A DNA stretch of 64,000 nt. Origin: Rotaria macrura (Eukaryota > Rotifera > Eurotatoria > Philodinida > Philodinidae). The stretch covers positions 50,375 to 114,374 of the forward strand of contig OENT01000443.1 of NCBI GenBank assembly GCA_900239685.1, read 5' to 3'. The position numbers and the translations under genes are program-made. Positions 16,376 to 29,387 of the stretch are shown here, piece after piece. The notes under the pieces were generated by a model, which was not told where the DNA came from, made no database searches, and saw nothing but the letters and a program-made list of their open reading frames with translations. Positions within the stretch are counted from its first letter, which is position 1, and each line of letters starts with the position of its first letter.

Positions 16376-17353
16376 ATGTCTATTATTGAATTTCTTAATA
16401 ATATGTTCATATACATATGGAACATGATTCAATTGAAATTGTTCAATAAAACAATCCTTAAAAGACCAATACCATTAAGTGTCAATTATCATTTAACTCG
16501 AGCATGTAATTATCGATGCAAATTTTGTTTTCATACTTCTATCACAAATGATCGTTTGCCTTTGAATGATGCTAAACAAGGTATCGATTTATTAAAACAA
16601 GCTGGTGCAAAGAAAATTAATTTCTCTGGCGGTGAACCATTCTTAATTGATCAAGGACGTTACGTTGGTGAGTTAACGCGTTTTGCTAAAGAACAATGTC
16701 AAATGGCTACAAGTATTGTTTCTAACGGAAGTTTAATAACAGAAGGATGGTTTGAGAACTATGCAACATATTTGGATATACTTGCTATATCATGTGACTC
16801 ATTCGATGATGAATGCAATCGACGAGCAGGACGAACCAATGATCGTAAGAATCATTCGCAAATATCTCATGTACGTAACGTAAGAGATTTATGTGAAACC
16901 TATGGTATTATATTCAAAATCAATTCTGTTATTCATGCACTCAATTATGAAGAAGATATGACATATGCAATCGAAAGATTAGAACCCGTACGATGGAAAG
17001 TTTTTCAATGTTTACTTATTCATGGAGAAAATATGGGTGGAGAAAAAGAATTACGCGATGCACGACAATTGATTATAACTGACGAACAATTTCAAGAATT
17101 TTGTCGACGTCACAAACATTTGAAATGCTTTGTACCAGAATCAAATTTAGCCATGAGAAATTCATATTTGATTCTTGATGAACATATGCGATTTCTTGAT
17201 TGTACAAAAGGGCGTAAAGATCCATCACCATCGATACTTGACGTTGGAGTTGATGCAGCATTAAATCGAAGCGGTTTTGATGAAGAAATGTTTTTTAAAC
17301 GTGGTGGTCAATACAAATGGACAAAAGATATTACGGACTTAAACGATTGGTAA
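16376..17353 (+). CDS. RSAD2: Viperin (radical SAM antiviral protein)
   Basis: Viperin is a radical S-adenosylmethionine enzyme that converts CTP to the chain-terminating nucleotide ddhCTP and acts on ER and lipid-droplet membranes. The single 325-codon frame has the full family layout. An N-terminal hydrophobic/amphipathic segment (1-25) is followed by the radical SAM cluster motif CNYRCKFC (C44, C48, C51). Next come NFSGGEPFL (82-90, SAM binding), SIVSNGSLI and ISCDSF, then [10 protein letters not shown] and FVPESN. The protein ends in the conserved basic, aromatic tail with GGQYKWT and a final DW. Length is close to the usual 340-360 aa, with a short N-terminus. There are no introns, although flanking genes have many. 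An AATAAA-type signal follows within 100 bases. Animal-like identity is high along the whole length, so I infer an ancestral or retrocopied animal gene rather than a bacterial acquisition. Confidence 0.96.
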   Translation: MSIIEFLNNMFIYIWNMIQLKLFNKTILKRPIPLSVNYHLTRACNYRCKFCFHTSITNDRLPLNDAKQGIDLLKQAGAKKINFSGGEPFLIDQGRYVGELTRFAKEQCQMATSIVSNGSLITEGWFENYATYLDILAISCDSFDDECNRRAGRTNDRKNHSQISHVRNVRDLCETYGIIFKINSVIHALNYEEDMTYAIERLEPVRWKVFQCLLIHGENMGGEKELRDARQLIITDEQFQEFCRRHKHLKCFVPESNLAMRNSYLILDEHMRFLDCTKGRKDPSPSILDVGVDAALNRSGFDEEMFFKRGGQYKWTKDITDLNDW

Positions 17354-18249
17354 TCGCTCTTATCATGAATCTTCTTACTGGACAAAACTAAATCATTCTT
17401 CATGAAAAATAAAATACATCTATCGAATAAATGTTATAAAAAAGAGCTTGTGCTGATGTCTCGCGTAGAGGATAAAAATTCATCTTAAAGATAGATACTT
17501 TCAATCGCGTAATTTGCAGATTTAATTATTGTTGCACTATCTTAAACTTTTATTATTGAATTTCATAACTATTTCACTGTGGCAACACGAGCGTAGAATT
17601 TCGTTAATAGATGTTTGAAAGAAAAAGATTCGCATCGTATCTTGTACAAAATAAGGCGCCCGCGAAATGTATGGAAGAAACAAATCGATACTTTGTGTTA
17701 ATTGCTAATCAAATCTATTATAGTTGACATATTTATCTGTAATAAAGCAATGAAGAATACTGCCATGAAAGCAACATTCAACACTTTTTTTATTCTTTCG
17801 GTCGTCTAAACTATCTAAGTTTGAGTTAACAGATTTCATAGTGCGAATTTGATGCCGTCGATGTGGGAAGTCGAAAAACAGAACCATTGTTTTAAAGCAG
17901 TCAATAAAAAATGCTCGCCTTCAATAGATCAACATTAGATATTTATTGTACGACAGAATCGGTAGTTTTACATTATAACGACTTGTTCAGATTTTTCATC
18001 ATACATCTTAACGATGGAATTGAGATTAATACAGCTCATCAGTAGACACGTGCACAAAGTCTTTGCATAATGTTAAAACAAACAAACTTTTATTATTCAT
18101 GATCATCAATACGGTAAATGAACAGTTGGTGTTCATTAAAAAAGAGACATATTTCTGTACTATATTTATGTTCTCGATGTGTCTTGAATTGTACAAGGGA
18201 TGATATCATTTTTGTAGGTTCAATTGAATTCGTTCCATTGACAGATGGT
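17354..18249. other. Intergenic between viperin and CIB-like gene
   Basis: Contains viperin's likely poly(A) signals (aataaa near 17400-17430). No further gene is recognised. Confidence 0.45.
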
Positions 18250-19268
18250 TTATGTTTTTCCGTTAGTTAACTTGATAACAAACGTTCTTAAATGAGAATA
18301 TGGTTATATATATATATATATACATATCATTTGTTGATAACCTACGATGGAAAATCAGGTACATTAGAAAGAAAATATTCGAAAATTTCAGAGGTAATTT
18401 TCTTGTCAGCACGAAGATCAACTTCTTTGATAACCTAAAATTTACAAATTGAAAATGAATCTTGCTTTTTGTGTTCAAACTATATTTATACGGCATCAGC
18501 AATTTTCTCTAATTCTTCATCGGTAAAAGTTTTCTCTGACGAACTTGATAAGCGATGAACGATTTCTTGTACATCATATGAATCGATAGCATCTGATGGT
18601 GGTGCTTCATCATCTAGTAAAGATAAAGCCAAGAGATCAATTCTATCTTCAATAAATTTCACGTTAATATCTTACCTATTCGTCGATCTTGACCGATTCC
18701 TTCTGAAAATAAAATATAATATTAGTGGAAAATTTAAAAAACATATTAGATTAATATTTACGATAAATTTTGAATGCATATGAAACTTTAACCGATTTCG
18801 GTGCATGTTCAGAAAACACACTCATCATATCGAGAAAATCTTCAAATGTTAATGAATTATCAGCTTGCGAAGAAAATACTTCCACGATTCGATCACGAAA
18901 GGGATTTTCCTTAAGAATTCATATCATGAAATATTCAATAGAAATATATTATCTTCTGTAAATTAACTATCTTACACGTAATTCAAGAATTTTTTCCGCT
19001 TCTTTTTTTTTTAAACGTCTATCATATATATTTGATGAGTGATGGCGAGCATCCGTTATTTGCACAAATCTATTGAGAACTCTAGAAAACAAGATTGTAG
19101 TAAGAATATGAGCTGAATAACATCATACTGTAAAATTTCTTGTCGACTTAAAAATGTTAACGCCTATTGAAAAATAGAAATCACAGGATTACGCTCATAT
19201 ACTCCGTTAACGTATACCTGATAATCACGTATTTCTTCATCGTTTAATATTGATTGTTTGCCACCCAT
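18250..19268 (-). CDS. Calcium- and integrin-binding (CIB) family protein, EF-hands degenerate
   Basis: CIB proteins are small myristoylated EF-hand adaptors that bind integrin tails and, for CIB2/3, TMC channels. Eight in-phase minus-strand exons give 204 aa: 19268-19218, 19163-19129, 19081-18976, 18909-18762, 18702-18676, 18613-18492, 18434-18346, 18286-18250. The start MGGKQS has glycine 2, as needed for myristoylation. [42 protein letters not shown] and the C-terminal PDFPSTFVIKL match the family in order. The third EF loop should follow FKIY, but here a 27-nt exon gives QGIGQDRRI and the acidic loop is gone. The fourth ([12 protein letters not shown]) lacks the final glutamate. Calcium binding is therefore probably weak or lost. 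An earlier in-frame TAG lies just inside intron 7, so failure to splice would truncate the protein by 12 residues. Confidence 0.9.
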
Positions 19269-22200
19269 GCTTTTATCGGATAGAAAATAAATGAAACTCA
19301 AAATCAGAGTTTCAAGTATCTGCAAACATAAAACGAGGTTGGCTGTTTTGTATTCTCTTATCGTAATATATCATACTATCAACATAGAGCGACAATGGCG
19401 TAAGTTTCATGATAGCGAGTTATTCTAAATGAATAAAACAAGAATTTCACGAATCTCATTCAAGAGAATTGTAATGCATATTGAAGTGGAGTCAAATCCT
19501 GAGGCTAACAACAGCGAAGAAGATGCTGACCAAAGTAAAAAGTTATTTTTTACGATGGTTTTACTTTTTATATATTGCCGTGTAAATAAGTAAGTGAATG
19601 TTAATCTTTGCTAGTTGGGCAACATTTTATGTTATTACAATTGTAATCATGTAAGAAAAAAGACATTCTCTACACAGTCTGAGGTTTTTTTATTTCAATA
19701 CTATTATCAGATATTACTAAAAGAAGCAGACAGCCTAAAGTAGCTAAGACATCATTCATATGAGATTTTCAGACTACAATCGTTCGTTTAATTCGTCGTT
19801 GTCCCCGACCGATCTCATCGAATGTCTTCCATTACTAAAATTGCAGTAGAACGAAGCCTTCCAAATAAGGATCACTTGTTAAAATCTCTACATGTTTTTT
19901 TCATTTTGATGAAATAACTGCATGAAAATCCGGAAGACATCAAATCGAGTTTTATCACATATGATTTCTGATTTCAAGTTTTCGTTCTGGACATTCTATA
20001 GTGAGCAGAAAACAGTATAAATATAACAAGAAAGAAAATTCAAGTATAAATGGTATTTGAAAATTGATCATAAACAATTAACTGCTCTTGAAACCGTGTA
20101 TGGAATTATTTCAACATCAAATGTAATTGAACAATCGTTACGGGATTTTCAAAATGGATATTGTTTAAATCGGCACTTATAGATTTGTACTTTGCGAAGA
20201 AATTAGAGAAAGCACAGGAAAACACTCGATATCAACGTTATACAATAGTTTTCAAAAAATAAGTCTATTTTAATTTAGAAACAATAACATTGTATAAAGA
20301 TCAAATAAGATCGTTTGTTGTTTTTGAATATCACAACGTGAAAGATCTGATAGGTTGAAACTGCAAAACAATATGAACTGTTAATAGGTTTGCTCATGTT
20401 CGACTATGTGATTGTTTGTATCACATGTTTTACTTATCTATTTCTTCTTACGAAAACGCAAGTTAACTTCAGATAAGAGAAACAGTGACTGCTTTCCATT
20501 TAAAGAAGTCGAAAGAAAATGATACTTGGAAAAAAATACCCATTTCTTCGATGTTATGTTTTTAAATTTCAATAAAAGTCTTATATTCGTATACTTGTTG
20601 TAAAAGGTTTACAAAAGCTCAAGCAACGATTCATGAAAGACAATTCACTTTCTAGTCGTATGAAAGATGCTTCTGCCTTATGTAATTCTTAACAATCAAT
20701 TTTCAGCATCAAAAAGAGAAAGATGAAAGCACGTTTCATTAAAAAAAATTTCACAAAAAATATACATATCTTTAGAATAGAGTATCCCTCTTGTAAATTA
20801 TTTCAATTTTTTGTATTCGACACATAATGAAAGAATAAATATTTCGTTGTCACATAATTGACAACTACCAAATAGCTTCAGATTTTTTACAGCTGTGCTA
20901 TATGAAGAAACATCCACCAATATTGACGAGTGTTCAAATGTCGGGTAGTTGGCAATATCTGTCTGATAAACTATCAGCTATGTTCTTTCGATTTACATCT
21001 TTGATCGTGGAACCGTGTTTATCTTTTAATCTAAAAGAGTGAGGGTGACTTTGACTGGTCATACCCACATTCACAATGACTGACTGCATTCAAATCAAAA
21101 AGAGACAATTCAAAATTTCTTGTGCAAGGATATGCAGAGTGTTCGAACAAACTTTACATATTTCTCACGTTCCTTCTATCGATCACTATACTCAATTCGA
21201 ACGTTCAAAGAATGACTTCCACGGTTATGAGAGAGGTTAGAAGAAAAGTGTAAATTAATTGAATAGATGTGTGTTTTGGTGAAGATGAGCTTTTCGTAAT
21301 CACTACATTCAACTGATGCTCACGGATTCTTTCACGATGAATATTAATACACATATGATAAATATGTCTCATGTTCTAGACGCATTTTGTGTTAGACTTC
21401 ACTCCAAGTAGTGTACATTAAGGAGTTGAATCTGAACTTTTATTATTTTCCATACGTTCTTCATAAGTTAGATGACCTCTTTTTTCAACGCTTACTCTTT
21501 AGTAAATCGCAACAACTAGCTAGTGAAAGTTGTTTTTTTGTATGCCGGTTTTCATTTACTCTCCTACAAAGGCGTATCAATATATTTATTATTCATCGTT
21601 TTCCATGAAAACAACTGCAATTATCTATTGGCACATGCTGCTTGTATTTCAAAAGAATATTTTTTATCAAAAAACAAGATGAATCATCAGACAGTCTATT
21701 TTATTATTTACTATCATTTGTCATCGACTAACCTCTTTCACATATAGTATGACTCAACAGAGGAGAAAGGATGCAACTAGAATTTTTTAGCACTTCAATT
21801 TAATTGCTATTTTCCATATTGAACTCATGAAAGCATTGAATGGCTGCTAGAATCTTAGACTTGGTCATACTCGACGATTTCGATGCATCCACACCTGAAT
21901 ATTCACAGTTCAGATAATTATAGTCTCAATTAAAAATTGTCAAGAATAATATTATTACATTAATATCCACATGGATCCTGTACTCTATGTAAAGTCTAGT
22001 AATCGGCTTTACTTGAATTAATACAAGCTAAATTAATCTCTGTCTCAATCAAATATGATTATTTCATAGAAAAAGATGATATTTATCTTATACTGAAAGC
22101 AGTAGTTTGACAAATGAAACTTTAGTTTAAAAGATTTCTAAAGCATCAGACTCTGCGAATCGAGTCTGTAACAATATTAAGCATTGAAAAAGATAGGTAT

Positions 22201-22309
22201 GAATGAAATTTAAAATAAACTATTATGAGCCATTGAGTATGAATAATTTAAATATAGAAGGTTCTTTCAACTCTACTAATACATGGGTTCAGTAAAACAA
22301 GAATATACT
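19269..22309. other. Intergenic, no supported gene
   Basis: AT-rich. A 40-codon frame at about 19477-19600 starts with an acidic segment and ends with a hydrophobic one, but nothing else supports it. No exon chain or transposon end was found. Confidence 0.45.
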
Positions 22310-23609
22310 ATAAAACAACAAGAATCGTTCGAGATCTAGACTGGAAGTAGATGCTATACTATGACCTACCATTTTCCCATAAGAGTCACTGACTGGAGAG
22401 AAACTCCAACTGCATTTTCACCTCCCGAATCAAAACCTTCTCGTATGACTAATAGACGAAGAGAGAATTCTTCTGCCATAATTATCGAAACAAATTTCTT
22501 TCCCGTTGCTCACGCATACTTTTTCGCGTCTTCTTGGAGAAAATTAATTTTCATTCTGACGTTATTTATCTCGTTGTACAATAAACACACATGTCTTTTT
22601 CGCAGAACCACTGATATCAATTCTTGGAAAGAACTGAATTTCTTGTTTTGAGGCATAGCAATGAAACTCGGGAGTCTTTGAAACGTCGCTTAGTCATAAT
22701 GACTAACTGTATAGATCATGTTCTTCACAGATATCGATTCATTTCGATTCTTCCTAGAGCAATACGACAAAAGTAGAAAAAAAATCGCAACCCAAAATTT
22801 GATGCTCTCAATTACAGATTTATCATCAACATGTCTATTTAAACGCAACCATGATGATGCTCAACGGCGTTGATAGACTTCAGTTATTCAATTCCAAAAA
22901 AAATTGATTTTCTTTTGATATGCCACGTGTCAATCAATGTCGTTTCAGTTACTTATTTTCCACATGCTATCATAATGTTTGTCTATGGGATAGTTCAGAT
23001 TACTCCTACAAATTCATCATTACAATAAATCATTATGTGGCTGTTAATTTTTTCTAGATAGAAAAGCCCGTTTCGAATCACTTACAAGTCTAAATAGTAA
23101 CCTCTTCATAGCATGAAATAGTTTGATTAGGAAATACAATCTGTAGTAACTGATGTGAATATCAGAAGAGATTCCAAACGAAAGATTATTCAGTATAATT
23201 GATGTAATTCACTTCTAAAACGCAAGCAAATTGAGAAATCCATTTAGCCATTTTTGCAGAAACATGTTTCTTACTGAAATTACTCGATCCATTATTAGTG
23301 CTTGAAACATTCTGATTTGTGACCATTAGCTCGATGGTTTTAGAAACCATGATAGAGATAAAATAAAGAATTTCTTACTTCAGTTTTCGATAGAAAAAGG
23401 AAGAGCTTTTTAAAGTTGTTGTCTATGAATAAAGATGATTCAATCGTCGCTTCTCTTCTAATGCATACTCATGTGGTCGTGTGAATCTATTTTCAGTAGC
23501 CGGTGGAGGTTTTTCAAAGAGATTAAAGATCATCACTCATGATTGTGAAATGATTTTTCGTTTCTCTTCAGGAATATTAGAGTTGGTCGGTTGCTTCGCA
23601 GGACGATAC

Positions 23610-23670
23610 GAGTGTCTGAGTAATGATAAATTGGGGGTTATCATTAATGTTATCATTTTTTCATACTGAG
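23610..23670 (-). promoter_or_regulatory. 61-nt block identical in both arms, three TGATAA motifs (left copy)
   Basis: The reverse complement of 23610-23670 is identical, base for base, to 36869-36929. The surrounding arms match only at roughly four bases in five by eye. It contains TGATAA twice on one strand and once on the other. It ends 354 bases before the start codon of the defensin-like gene at 24024. GATA-type sites are common in insect antimicrobial-peptide promoters; that this block is such an element is inference. Confidence 0.5.
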
Positions 23671-24023
23671 AGAGCTTATTTCCTACTTCACAATTCGCAC
23701 AATTGACTATTTACACAATGAAACAACTAAATGGCTTGTTATCAATGACGATAGTATCGAAAAATCTTACGAAATTCATGAATTTTCACAAACCCGTCAA
23801 GCTTTCCCAGACAAGACACTATATAACCTCACTCGATAATCAGTTGGAAGTTTTAATATAAACTAAGACGGACAAACATAATATACGAGAACTTTCTTCA
23901 CTATCAACATTCAAGTCTCATTGGTTGCTGATATTAAGATCGACAGAAAAAGTAAATATGAGGGAGTAAATAACATAGCTATGTTGCGCAAAAACATTTA
24001 TGTTATATTTTTATTTAGACATT

Positions 24024-24341
24024 ATGAAATTCCAATATCTATTTTCGATTGTAGTCATCCTCATATCTATAGTTGTCATTCAAGCTTTCAATCAAACTGG
24101 CTCAAAATCAGCTAAACGTAAATAAAATACTTTTAAATCAACAGTATTAGATCAAACGTATGTATTTTTTCTTCATTCACCTATAGGCCGATCGTTAACG
24201 AGTGGTGCTCATAATCATGTGTGTATCGCAACAAGTAGTGTCCAACGGCAGAAATGCACGACGTACTGCGTTTTTGTAGGCTACAAATTCGGTCGGTGTG
24301 AAGAGCACAGAGGTCGGCGGCATTGCCATTGTCGAAAATAA
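24024..24341 (+). CDS. Secreted six-cysteine peptide of CS-alpha-beta defensin type (copy 1)
   Basis: Two exons, 24024-24117 and 24187-24341, joined by a 69-nt GT...AG intron, encode 82 aa. Residues 1-21 form a signal peptide ending VVIQA. A short pro-segment with a basic KRR at 31-33 follows, then a cationic domain with cysteines 44, 55, 59, 69, 78 and 80. The spacing C-x10-C-x3-C-x9-C-x8-C-x1-C is the cysteine-stabilised alpha-beta pattern of invertebrate defensins, with the C-x3-C helix pair and the terminal CxC. The gamma-core appears as GRC ... C. A 3' splice-like site (ttttatttag) lies 5 bases before the ATG, suggesting a 5' UTR intron. A paralogue with identical spacing lies in inverted orientation at 36013-36487. 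Function as an antimicrobial is inferred from fold and charge; a neurotoxin-like or signalling role cannot be excluded. Confidence 0.85.
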
Positions 24342-24360
24342 ATGGTCCAAACGATAATTT

Positions 24361-27300
24361 ACAACTATTTAATCCTGAATGTTTGAACAATTGACTGTTA
24401 TCTTTCTTTTGGTGAAATAATAAACCCGATATTCTGTTCGCACAAGTGAATGTTCATATGATCTTAGAATTAATAGTGGCTCGATCGAAAACGCCACCCA
24501 ACTAGATCCGTGTTCATACACAAGAAATATCTATCCTTAAAACCCTGATACTACACAGAGTTATCATTTGTCTGATCATTTCTGCAGCATTAGACCGCAA
24601 GACATACTTTTTGTACTGATTCTGTCGATAGCCGATAGATTCGTATTTGTTAGAAAGATTTCTCAATGATAAGAAAATGTTTTGAAATTATTTGTTATTT
24701 ATTCAAAATAAAAAGATCCATCGCCGTTTTTCGATTTTAAAATGTGAGATGTCTTCAATAATGTTCTTACATTGTTTTTTCTCTTGCAATCTTAAATTTG
24801 AAAAGTGCGTGAACAGTTTCATCTGGGTGAAGTCATATACACATGTATGACACAGTTGATTTAGAGAGCTTTTTCAGTGAGAGATTTGTAGGTTTCCGGA
24901 GGTCGGACAGCAAGTTTTGGGGTGCCGAAATCCATGCAATTTAACATGCCGAGTGTCTACTTGAGTCGCTGAAATGAATCTAGAATGGAAAACTGAGCAG
25001 CCTTTGCAGCTTCTCAGAACATTTTGAGGTGTATATTTTTAAGACATGTAATACATGCAAGCTGCGAATGACGTGAAAAAGACAGTTGAACCTAAAACCA
25101 CTCTGCATTGATGCGAAAGGATGTTAATAGTATTTACTGCGTAGTATAATCAATGCGACATCAACCCATGATTCTATCATTATAGCAATTAATCTATAAT
25201 CAAACTTAGTACCGAGTTCTATCCTGGTGCTCTTTACCAAAGATAGGATCGGTTTCTATTATTTTTGGACCAGACAGAATGGGATTGCATCCAGAAAAAA
25301 TGAAAGAGAGAAGCTCAGCATTTTGTGTTTTATTTACTCTCTCACTCTCTCTCTCTCGAACTTAGCCTACGTAAGAGATGTGATTACTTATGTCATGGGT
25401 GAAGTGGCTCATAAAAATAAATTACAGCAAGTTGAGCGTATGTATCAAAATTATCTTCAGTTTCTTGAACTAGTAATGTACAACATCTGTATTTAGCTAA
25501 TGATGTAGAGATCAAATTACAAGTACTCATGATATGAAAATATTAGTGATACAATTAAAATAATCAGTAAAGTTTGTTCAGTACTATCATGAGGGTGTGA
25601 ATGAACACATGAGTCTAGATTTTGTGATTATCCATTACCTTCTTTAGAAAAAAAAACGTCTGTTGTGTTTAAGAGATTTTCACTTGCTGTTATCATTTAG
25701 ATTCATTTGTTTTCTGTTCTTCTTTTCACTTATTAAATTTTTGCTGTATACAACTTAATTAGTTTATCCGTCTATATCGTTTGTTTTGCTTTCAAAAAGA
25801 AGTGTATTCTATATTTACTTTATTTTTTCAAGTTTTTAGATGGAACACAGTTGTTAGGTAAATAAAAATTTTATAATTCTTCGATTTCTCTCTAAACCAT
25901 CAGTGGAAACTAGATTTCGTTTAATCAGTATGATCGGAGATGTGGCATAAAATAATTAAATATGTACGATGAATTCAAAATGAGTGGCCTTATGATAAGG
26001 CTAGTATAAATTACCCAAATTAGATTTTTGATAAAATTAAAGATTGATTTGTTCAGATCTATGTATCTATTGTAAACGTTCCTTTATTTCAAACAAAAGC
26101 TAGATTAAGTAAATTTATCATCTCAATGATATTTTCAATTCATATCCAACCAAAAGAGATACAAATTGTTATGTTTAGTAGTTAAACCACCTCTTGACAT
26201 CGATTACCTAAAAACAAAACATTTCATAGTTTTTAAAAATCACGAAACGAACGGTTTTTATTTTTACTAAGATTAAATAGATTGAGTACAAATGAGTTAT
26301 TGATTATAATGACGCAAATGAAGTAAATTTTAGATTAATCTGTTAATACAATCTCCATGGTATGGATATTTGAACGATGATGTAACTGCTGCTGCCTGGT
26401 TACGCGATAAGTCGGTCTATGAATGAACTATCGAATCTATTTACTCATCATATCATACTGAACTAATAGAACAGCATTCACGAAACAGTTGCTGTATTCT
26501 TATCAAATTCTAGAGGCAAATAATCATTGATCATACATCAATAGGTTTGTCGCAGTCTTTGATGGGTTACTGAGAGTGTGAGCATTTCTAATGAAAGTCT
26601 ACAATCTATTGCACGGTACGCTGTTTTACGCTGACAAAGAGCGCGTCCGAACTTGTTTATTTCCATAAAACAACGTGCACCGTAGTGTTACAAAGCATGT
26701 AATATTTTAAAATACTCTTCTCTTTTTTACGGCTGAACTAGTTGCATCACTATTAAATTAAAAAACAAAGAAATCTTCAAATAGACTGAAGAGCAGTGAA
26801 AACCTATTTGCGAAATCTTTTACGAGCAAGATTTAGATCTTGATGCGAAAAATAAGATAAAAACGGACTATTATTTGGATGAATAGCAAACGAATTAAAT
26901 CAGTATGTTACATTTTGACTCGATTACTTATTCCATTAGGTATTATTAGTGGGTATTTCAGTCCATGGCTGTGTAATAATGCATCAGTTCGAATAGAGAC
27001 TCTTTTGATCGAATTATGTTCACTTTCATTTCTCTCATTTAATGTAAGTAGCTTGCTTTTGAAAGCTTTGTTCTTGACCTCGGATTGATAGCCAAACGTT
27101 TGATCTTAATTAACTCAAGGTTTTCTGTAATTTTGAACAACTCTCAAATACTTTTTTCCCTTTAACGCTCACCTTACATGAGAGTCACATGAAAATGTAT
27201 ATAAATAGAGTCCTTTAGCCTTCAAATGTATGAAATCAGATTGTTATTGCAGAATCTGAGATGACCATTAAGCATGAAAGAGCCCTATCAAAAGTTTTCT

Positions 27301-29387
27301 GCTTTATATTTCTTGACTTATTACTTTTCTCCTATCTTACTATAGATTATAATTCAAAGTAATCTCATTGTTTGCAAACCTTTTCGATTTATATCCTTTC
27401 ATAATTTCACTCTTTACTTGGGTGGTAAATATAAGTGTCTCAATTATAATCTCATAAATCTTTGAACTCAATGTTCCTTTTTGCATCTTCAAAGTAGAAT
27501 GATGATCATGAAGAAACCGAAAATTCAAAAGTTTCTAGGTATGGTATTCAAACAACTAATGGATGAAAATTCATACGGAGTGAACTGTTAGCAATCTAAT
27601 TTACTATCTTGCTCAATGCTGGAATCAGAACAGATGAAATCCTACCATATTTTATAAAAATCTGGAAGAATAGTTGCAGGAATTGTACAGCCCAGAGACA
27701 TAATATCAAAGTGTGCCGGTCTAATAGATTTGGATTCGTACTTGGGTATGACGATTCTCTTCATCCAAACCTACACTCCTTCCCACACAGCCACATCAGT
27801 ACGTTGCCATTCGAAAATTTTTAAATTTCTACCTTATACTATTCATTTTAGCCTCCTCATCGACCTCAAGACTTCGATAAGTTAAATCAAGCCATTTCTA
27901 ACTAACCTTCACTATTTGGCTTCAGCTTTTTTCAAGCCGATGTCGACTAGTTGGTATGTTACATTAAAAAATCCAAAAACAATATTTATTTTCAATATCT
28001 TCTAAATTTTTAAAATGGATCGAATCCACATTGATATTGTACATTTAAGAGCTGAAATCTAAACTTCAATTCTCTTCTATTTCCGACTCATAAAATGTAA
28101 ACAACCAATCGACAAATTACATTTAAGAATAACAACGAACATTATTTTTGTGTTTTGATTTAGATTCTACTCAATGGATGTATCGCAATCGGCTAGTAAA
28201 GCTAAAGAATAAAAACTTAGTTAATTTTTCTTTTTCTGTGTACTCTTCAAATGGATTTCCTTCTATGGCTAAACGTTGAACCAAGCGATCTAGAAACAAC
28301 GATAACTGTCATGTTTATGGTTGGATGACCTATGCGATCGTATTGCAATCTGTGTTGGACTGCTAATTTTTGTGACGTCACGTATTGGAATCTAACTTTG
28401 ATGAGCACAGAGACGATTTAAAGGCTTTCGGTATGAATTTCCGAGCAATTATTGTAATTGTATTTTTGGATTTCCTCTAGTTTGGTAAACCTCTAAATTT
28501 TTTCCAGAAATCGAAATTTTTATGAATCGACGAAATCGAATGAGATCCATGTCACAAAATCAGTCGCATATTCAGTGGTTGCATCATTTATAATAAGTTG
28601 AGTACTAATCAATAAAATATGGCAACAAAGGAAATTCGGCAGAAACTTAACGTGAAGTCAATCGAATTTCAACAATATTTGGTGCCGCTATTATAAAATT
28701 TCACAAATAATCAAATCGAATTTTTGTAGGATTCGATGTATCCCAATCGTTGTAATGCATCGTTCAGAACTGGTATCTACAAAAATATTAAAATTGATGT
28801 TTCTCTAATGGAATTGCATTCAATAGCACAAATCCAGTCCACTGCAGAAAACCAATACTATGATGATCAAAGCATTTTCTAACCTGATTCCGCACAATAA
28901 TCGGAAAACATCGAGAGCTATTAGTATGCACCAATTCGCACCTGCCAGTCCGTACAGCAACCAATGTGAAAGACTAGATCTACTAGGCTCTCGATCCTTA
29001 TCAGTAAAAGCACTGGTGTTTGACTAGTAGAAGTTGCAGATTATGCATCTGTGATCATTACTTTCATTCTAGGTAGATATTCATATCTGATATTTAACCT
29101 TCATTGGACAAACTGTCACGAAGGCATGCATCGTAAATATGAGGATTGATAATAAATGCTTACTTTCTATTTCTATCATGTCTCTAAGTCATTTGAACGT
29201 GTACTCATATTCTATTGAATATTTTCTTTATCATTTTTTTCCTAACAATAGAGAGAGAAGAGAGAGTGGCCAATTAGATTCATAGCTCCTTGAAGAGTAA
29301 TTCAGCGCAGGGAATACTTTTCTCCCGTTCAGTGAATGTCAAAACATAAATTTTCTCTGAACTGGCGATAGTTTTTACAATCGACGT
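24361..29387. other. 5-kb intergenic region between left arm and receptor gene
   Basis: No supported gene. Short open frames exist (25227-25496, 26879-27088, 27609-27824) but none shows a domain or a consistent splice partner. A perfect TGACGTCA (CRE-type) palindrome occurs at 28375-28382, about 1 kb upstream of the receptor start; its relevance is unknown. Confidence 0.45.

Larger units (their letters stand above)
22310..24360 (+). repeat. Left arm of a 16-kb inverted duplication
   Basis: This arm is the diverged reverse complement of about 36010-38230. Long near-identical blocks include 22900-23030 against 37500-37640 ('gatatgccacgtgtcaatcaatgtcg') and the 61 identical bases at 23610-23670. 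Homology continues through the defensin-like gene to its poly(A) region (aataataaa near 24417 against its counterpart near 35940). Outside about 22310 and 38230 the similarity fades. No terminal target duplication was recognised, so it reads as an inverted segmental duplication rather than a transposon. Confidence 0.8.

Noticed and set aside
22361..22651. 96-codon open frame in the left arm
   Set aside because: The counterpart in the right arm shares nucleotide similarity but not a conserved protein frame, so it looks non-coding.
23481..23669. Open frame across the conserved part of the left arm, possibly a transposase fragment
   Set aside because: Indels between the arms (AAAAA versus AAA near 23560) break the frame, so conservation is at DNA level and not protein level.
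26879..27088. Short frame starting MNSKRIKSVCYIL that ends near a good donor site
   Set aside because: No continuing exon in phase and no recognisable family.
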